NCBI RefSeq assembly: GCF_000306765.2
Contig: NC_017941.2
Location: forward strand, 1,178,001-1,242,000
DNA from: Haloferax mediterranei ATCC 33500
GTDB lineage: Archaea > Halobacteriota > Halobacteria > Halobacteriales > Haloferacaceae
Length of the DNA: 64,000 bases
Direction of reading: 5' to 3'
Under the pieces are notes generated by a model. It saw only the letters and a program-made list of their open reading frames with translations. It did not search any database and was not told the DNA's origin. The translations under genes were made by a program, and so were the position numbers. Positions 60,224 through 64,000 of the stretch are shown piece by piece; within the stretch, counting starts at the first letter, position 1, and the number at the start of each line of letters is the position of its first letter.

Positions 60224-63004
60224 ATGGGACTTCCCGGTGATGTCGGTGATTCCTCGCCCGAAGATCGAGAGGCTGCCAGAGAGTACGAGGAGAACGTTCG
60301 CGACGCGCGTAACGAGAGCCGTAACAACGATAGTGACGACGGTGGTGGAAGTTCATCGCGAGACTCCTCTTCGTCATCTGACTCAACATCTCAAGACACC
60401 AGTCGAGAGGCAGACCGCGAGGCCATCGAGCAATATAAACAGCAGGTCAGGGAGGCCAAGCACCAGAAGGAACAGAACTCCAACGACGACGAGTCGAAAG
60501 ACAAGCAAGACTCGACGTCGTCCGACTCGTCTCCGCAATCGAGTCGTGACCGGGACCGCGAGGTGATTGACCAATATAAAGACCAAGTCAGGGAGACACA
60601 GCATGAAAACGAGCGTCGCAACCGAGACAGAGAGCGCTCGTCACCTGAAGTCGTCAACCGGACGGGCGATATTTCGACCGATAATTCGCTTATCCAGCGG
60701 CAAATCAACAAGTACGAGCGCAGTATCGACCAACAGTACGGCGACCGTCTCGGAAACGACGACTACCAATACGTCGTAAAAGACTCCGGGCAGGTCGAAG
60801 TCAGACTGACCGACTCGGGGAAGGATAGGCTTCAGGACAGCCGTGAACTCGATACTGTCGAACAACGCGCTCGGAGTAGTGTCGACGGGAGAGTCAAACG
60901 GGTCGAAGTCAACGAAACATTTGAAGACGGCTACACTGCCACGGTCTACACCGCAGACGGGCGTGAAATCGAACAGCAGTATTCGTTCTCTCAGGACGCA
61001 TCAGAGAAGTTCGTAGAACGTGCCCGCGAACGCCGACCAACGAATCATACGGGGTCGTTCATCGACACTAACCGCGAGGGAGAAGGAGTCGTGCGGGTGG
61101 CCGGCTCGGAACAGCTTGAGCGCCAGCGCGATGCGCTTGAAGGGATTGGGAGTAGTGAACGTGAGCAAGCGCGGGACCGAATCGCCGAGAAGGCCGGTGT
61201 TGATCCTGAGCAACTCGACAACGTCCACCGTACTGAAGACGGCCGCTGGGTCGCTACCATCGAACGAGAACGAAAACCATCCGAACGGCCCGACGAGCAG
61301 TTCGGTGATCTCCCGATCAACCTCGGTAACGACAAACGCGTCGAAGACTATCTTCGCGCTGGAGCCGCCACCTACGACGATTTCGTCAAGGGTGCTGTTG
61401 ATTTTAATTCGAAGTACAATCCGCTGTTCATTTACAATCGGAAAGTAACCGAGGCCGTCACATCACACGCACCGGATTGGTACAGCAACCACACTACTAA
61501 TCCCACGACCGGACGAAAACGTGGCGAAGAATTTGTTCGTGGCGCTCTCTCCGGTGCTGGACAGATTCTGAACGTTCCTTCGGTTGTCCTCGGACTCAAA
61601 GAAACCGGTGAATTCATCGGCTACGCTGGCGCTGAAACCGTGAAAGGACAAGGTGGAGAGGTCGTTGGCGACACCAGTGAGGCGGTTAGTGCAGCAAAAG
61701 ATGAGGGTATCAAAGCATTGGAAAAGAACCCCAGTAAGTTGGCAGGGGGAGTTGTGGGTTCACTCGTTGGGTCTGCCGGTGCAATGGGTACGGCGGCAAG
61801 GTACTCAGGACGTGCAGGCCGTGTTGCTCGGTATGCTATCCAACCTGGTGAGGAAATACTCAGCGACACCGCGACTGCAGTGCTCTCTCGGTCTTCACGT
61901 GGACAGCGCGTTCTCAACAAACTTCCAGGTGGTCGTCTCGATAACGAGGAACTCGCTTACGCCGCCTACAAGCGCGGTGTGAAGCCCAAGGCCTCGAAGC
62001 TTTCGCGGCGTATCCGACGCACCAAGTACGACTTTGTCGATAAGTTCGCACGCCAAGAGGCCTCAAAAATCAACGAGTTCGTCAAAGGTGCCGGACGCGG
62101 GCAACTCGAACTGTCGGGACCTCGCGGACGGGATACTGTCGCTGCCGACGATACTCCCGGTCGCATGTCCCCGGAACTTGACCCTGCTGATGCTGCCGAG
62201 CAGAACCTTGGGCAGACGCAATACGAACTTGAACGGTTCGCTGAACAGGAGCAAGCTGCCCGTCGCGAACAGCTAGAAGACGTCGGTCCCGAGGTACGCC
62301 CTGACTCCGAACTTTCCAAACGTACTCGCGCCGCCCAGTCGGACAAGTACACTGTTGATCAGGACGTCCTCGAAGAAGAGATTCGTCGCCAGCGTAGGGC
62401 GCTCGAACGCGGTCTTCGTGAACCTCGGCGTCGCCGACGCCGTACTCAACGTGACCCTAGCGATCTCGGGGAACCGTGGGACATCAGCGAGATCGAACAC
62501 CGACGCAAGCAGGCGATGGAGCCCAGCGTCAAAGCCGAAGCAGAATCTATCGAGCGACAGGCGACTGGCGCGGAGGTTGATGCGTTCGACCCCGTTGCGC
62601 GAGAACGCGAGCGCCTCGACGTTGCAAGCCGACCAACCGCTGAGCCACGTCCGTTTGAGTCTGAACTGACGAGCGACCTCGAGCGCGAACTCGACCGTGA
62701 GACGACGTTCGAACTCGAACGGACCACGGAACTTGAGCGGGAGCTTGAAAGCGAGACTGAGCGAACGGGCGTTGAGTTCGAGACCGAGTCCGTCTACGAG
62801 ATGGAGCGTGAGCTTGAGCGCGAACTTGAAATCGAATCCGAGTTCGAGTCCGAATACGAGCGTGAACGTGAGCGTTGGCCAAAGGACCCGACAGACAACG
62901 TCTTTGATGAAGATACGGGCGGGTTCGGTGTCGACGAGGATATTTGGCGGTCATCTATCGCCGATGCTGACGATCTCCTCCGTGATCTTGGAGGTGGTTG
63001 GTGA
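60224..63004 (+). CDS. 926-aa repeat-rich element protein (tape-measure-like or tegument candidate)
   Basis: The largest gene of the element. Residues about 15-125 carry three variants of R-E-x5-V-R-[DE]-[AT] (for example REAIEQYKQQVREAKH and REVIDQYKDQVRETQH). Then comes a charged region with a repeated VDPEQLDNVHRTEDGRWV-type pattern. The middle is hydrophobic and Gly/Ala-rich (GEEFVRGALSGAGQILNVPSVVLGLKETGEFIGYAG, GGVVGSLVGSAGAMGTAARY). The C-terminal 130 residues are built of ELERELESE/RE repeats and end DLLRDLGGGW. Such order resembles long internal or tape-measure-like virion proteins, but no homologue is recognised. Confidence 0.6.
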   Translation: MGLPGDVGDSSPEDREAAREYEENVRDARNESRNNDSDDGGGSSSRDSSSSSDSTSQDTSREADREAIEQYKQQVREAKHQKEQNSNDDESKDKQDSTSSDSSPQSSRDRDREVIDQYKDQVRETQHENERRNRDRERSSPEVVNRTGDISTDNSLIQRQINKYERSIDQQYGDRLGNDDYQYVVKDSGQVEVRLTDSGKDRLQDSRELDTVEQRARSSVDGRVKRVEVNETFEDGYTATVYTADGREIEQQYSFSQDASEKFVERARERRPTNHTGSFIDTNREGEGVVRVAGSEQLERQRDALEGIGSSEREQARDRIAEKAGVDPEQLDNVHRTEDGRWVATIERERKPSERPDEQFGDLPINLGNDKRVEDYLRAGAATYDDFVKGAVDFNSKYNPLFIYNRKVTEAVTSHAPDWYSNHTTNPTTGRKRGEEFVRGALSGAGQILNVPSVVLGLKETGEFIGYAGAETVKGQGGEVVGDTSEAVSAAKDEGIKALEKNPSKLAGGVVGSLVGSAGAMGTAARYSGRAGRVARYAIQPGEEILSDTATAVLSRSSRGQRVLNKLPGGRLDNEELAYAAYKRGVKPKASKLSRRIRRTKYDFVDKFARQEASKINEFVKGAGRGQLELSGPRGRDTVAADDTPGRMSPELDPADAAEQNLGQTQYELERFAEQEQAARREQLEDVGPEVRPDSELSKRTRAAQSDKYTVDQDVLEEEIRRQRRALERGLREPRRRRRRTQRDPSDLGEPWDISEIEHRRKQAMEPSVKAEAESIERQATGAEVDAFDPVARERERLDVASRPTAEPRPFESELTSDLERELDRETTFELERTTELERELESETERTGVEFETESVYEMERELERELEIESEFESEYERERERWPKDPTDNVFDEDTGGFGVDEDIWRSSIADADDLLRDLGGGW

Positions 63005-63258
63005 TGCCTACGCTCTCGACGTATCTCCAACTCGCCGTCACGTTCATCGTCTCCATTCCTGTCAAGGATGTCCTCGATGCCATCGTCGGTCCGTTCCTCG
63101 ACATTGGGTGTTCCGCTGACACACCAGTTGTCGTCGAGGGCGCACGGAACTGCCTCTACATGCAACAGGCGATGACGTGGTTCCTCGGGTTCGTCCTCGT
63201 CGGCATGTTCGTCACCGCTGTCTCTCGCGGTGTGATTCTTGGAGGTGTCCGTGCGTGA
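63004..63258 (+). CDS. Two-helix membrane protein of the element
   Basis: An 84-aa protein from ATG 63004 (overlapping the previous TGA; the earlier GTG is less likely). Helices LQLAVTFIVSIPVKDVLDAIVGPFLDIG and MTWFLGFVLVGMFVTAVSRGVIL flank a loop with two cysteines (GCSADTP, NCLY) that could form a disulfide. SD GGAGG lies just before. Confidence 0.6.
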   Translation: MPTLSTYLQLAVTFIVSIPVKDVLDAIVGPFLDIGCSADTPVVVEGARNCLYMQQAMTWFLGFVLVGMFVTAVSRGVILGGVRA

Positions 63259-63530
63259 GAGTCCGCACGCTCGTCTTCGTCGCATTCGGCCTTGGGCAGG
63301 TCGCTGCGTTCGTCGTGTTTCTCAATACCGGCGTCGCGGAGCTTATCTTACTCGCCGAGTCGCTTCCCTACGTTACTGAGACGTGGGTAGCGACACCTCT
63401 CCAGCGCATTAAGAGCGCTGCGTACCTGCTCGTGGTACCCATCTTCCTCCTTAACATCATCCTCTACGCGATCTACTCAGGACACCAGGAGGAGAAACAG
63501 CAGGAGCGACTCTATCGGGGTGGCTACTGA
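63255..63530 (+). CDS. Two-helix membrane protein of the element
   Basis: A 91-aa protein from GTG 63255 (overlapping the previous stop). Helices TLVFVAFGLGQVAAFVVFLNTGV and AAYLLVVPIFLLNIILYAIYSG precede a charged tail HQEEKQQERLYRGGY. Function unknown. Confidence 0.6.
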   Translation: MRVRTLVFVAFGLGQVAAFVVFLNTGVAELILLAESLPYVTETWVATPLQRIKSAAYLLVVPIFLLNIILYAIYSGHQEEKQQERLYRGGY

Positions 63531-64000
63531 TGCGGCGGTTCAGTATCGTTCTGTTCGCTCTACTCGCTTCGGTTCTTGCGGTCTCTGCGACACCAGTTAG
63601 TGCGGCCGACGCGGGTCTCGAGCTTGCGTCACGAAACACGACCTCCTCGGACTTCAACGACGCAACGACCCTCGAAGGGTTTGAAGTCAAATCATCTGGG
63701 GACGGAGAACTCGTCGCAGCTTCAGGGATCAGTACATCTGTCCCAGACTCGTTTGAGGACGGGGATATCGCCGAATACGGCGGTTCAACGAGCTATGCGT
63801 CCGTCATCTCGAATAGCACCTTCGATGGGTCGAAGGTGCTCAATATGGAGTCGGATGGGTCCCATCAAACCATCTCCTCAACCGACACGGGAAGTGCACC
63901 CGTTCGCGGTACAACATGGCGTGTCGGGTACTACGCTGTCGGCTCCGGGAACCGTGGGTCATTCTTATGGGCCACATCTCAGGAAGATGCCAGCCCGACT
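63530..64000 (+). CDS. Secreted surface protein, 5' part (spike/adhesin candidate)
   Basis: It starts at ATG 63530 (overlapping the previous TGA) and runs off the window; 157 residues are seen. The signal peptide is RRFSIVLFALLASVLAVSATPVSA, followed by Ser/Thr/Asn-rich sequence with several N-glycosylation sites. DSFEDGDIAEYGG...SYASVISNSTFDGSKVLNMESDGSHQTISS resembles the start of LamG/concanavalin-type lectin domains. The last gene in the visible operon, it may be the receptor-binding protein. Confidence 0.6.
   Translation, partial: MRRFSIVLFALLASVLAVSATPVSAADAGLELASRNTTSSDFNDATTLEGFEVKSSGDGELVAASGISTSVPDSFEDGDIAEYGGSTSYASVISNSTFDGSKVLNMESDGSHQTISSTDTGSAPVRGTTWRVGYYAVGSGNRGSFLWATSQEDASPT

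Overview
The window is a haloarchaeal chromosome segment, most likely Haloferax. The evidence is very acidic proteins, high G+C coding DNA with dense overlapping genes, leaderless starts about 25-30 nt after TATA-like boxes, Tat/lipobox signal peptides, haloarchaeal regulator types (HalX, Lrp, TrmB), and an intron-containing tRNA-Trp. The CRISPR repeat (GTTACAGACG...GGTTGAAGC) resembles the Haloferax family and is closest to what I remember of Haloferax mediterranei. That species assignment is inference from memory.

Region 1 (1 to about 43.8 kb) is ordinary host chromosome. 0-8 kb holds metabolic and membrane genes: an AhpD-like protein, CspA, a creatininase-family amidohydrolase, an acyl-CoA synthetase, a bactofilin-like membrane protein, an aldo/keto reductase and an MFS transporter. 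7.9-15.8 kb is a thiol-redox and metal-handling neighbourhood: SCO1, CcdA, TlpA-like, DsbA-like, two Tat lipoproteins, a [2Fe-2S] ferredoxin and a redoxin. 18.9-26.6 kb is a MoxR/DUF58/von Willebrand-A operon (BatA-like) with overlapping genes. Then come an NhaC antiporter, a pair of PH-domain membrane proteins, an Lrp regulator overlapping an aminotransferase, and UspA. A DUF7504-like/CHAT-protease/46-aa DUF7503-like cluster lies at 32.6-35.6 kb, followed by HalX and TrmB regulators, an SDR/PhaB-like reductase, IMP dehydrogenase, DUF5794, YjbQ and a zinc-ribbon protein.

Region 2 (about 43.83 kb to beyond 64 kb) looks like an integrated virus or vesicle-forming plasmid inserted at the 3' end of tRNA-Trp (43655-43831). 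Its right end is outside the window. It carries a nuclease-like gene, an adenine methyltransferase and a large replication-type protein (43.9-47.6 kb); a cluster of hairpins that may be an origin (47.8-47.9 kb); a short tyrosine recombinase (48.9 kb); an unrecognised gene with a nuclease-like C-terminus (49.7-51.3 kb); a cas-less CRISPR array with 17 intact repeats (51.45-52.58 kb); a leftward run of small membrane and hypothetical genes (52.6-54.9 kb); a Zot/FtsK-like ATPase operon headed by an AbrB-like protein (55.1-56.9 kb); and a rightward module of membrane and surface proteins (57.0 kb onward) ending in a secreted protein cut by the window edge. The two operons diverge from a 140-bp promoter with twin CCATATGG palindromes, like a lysis/lysogeny-type switch.

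The strongest signals for follow-up are the CRISPR array bracketed by an exact bipartite inverted repeat, the nuclease-like gene beside it, and the unclassified structural module.
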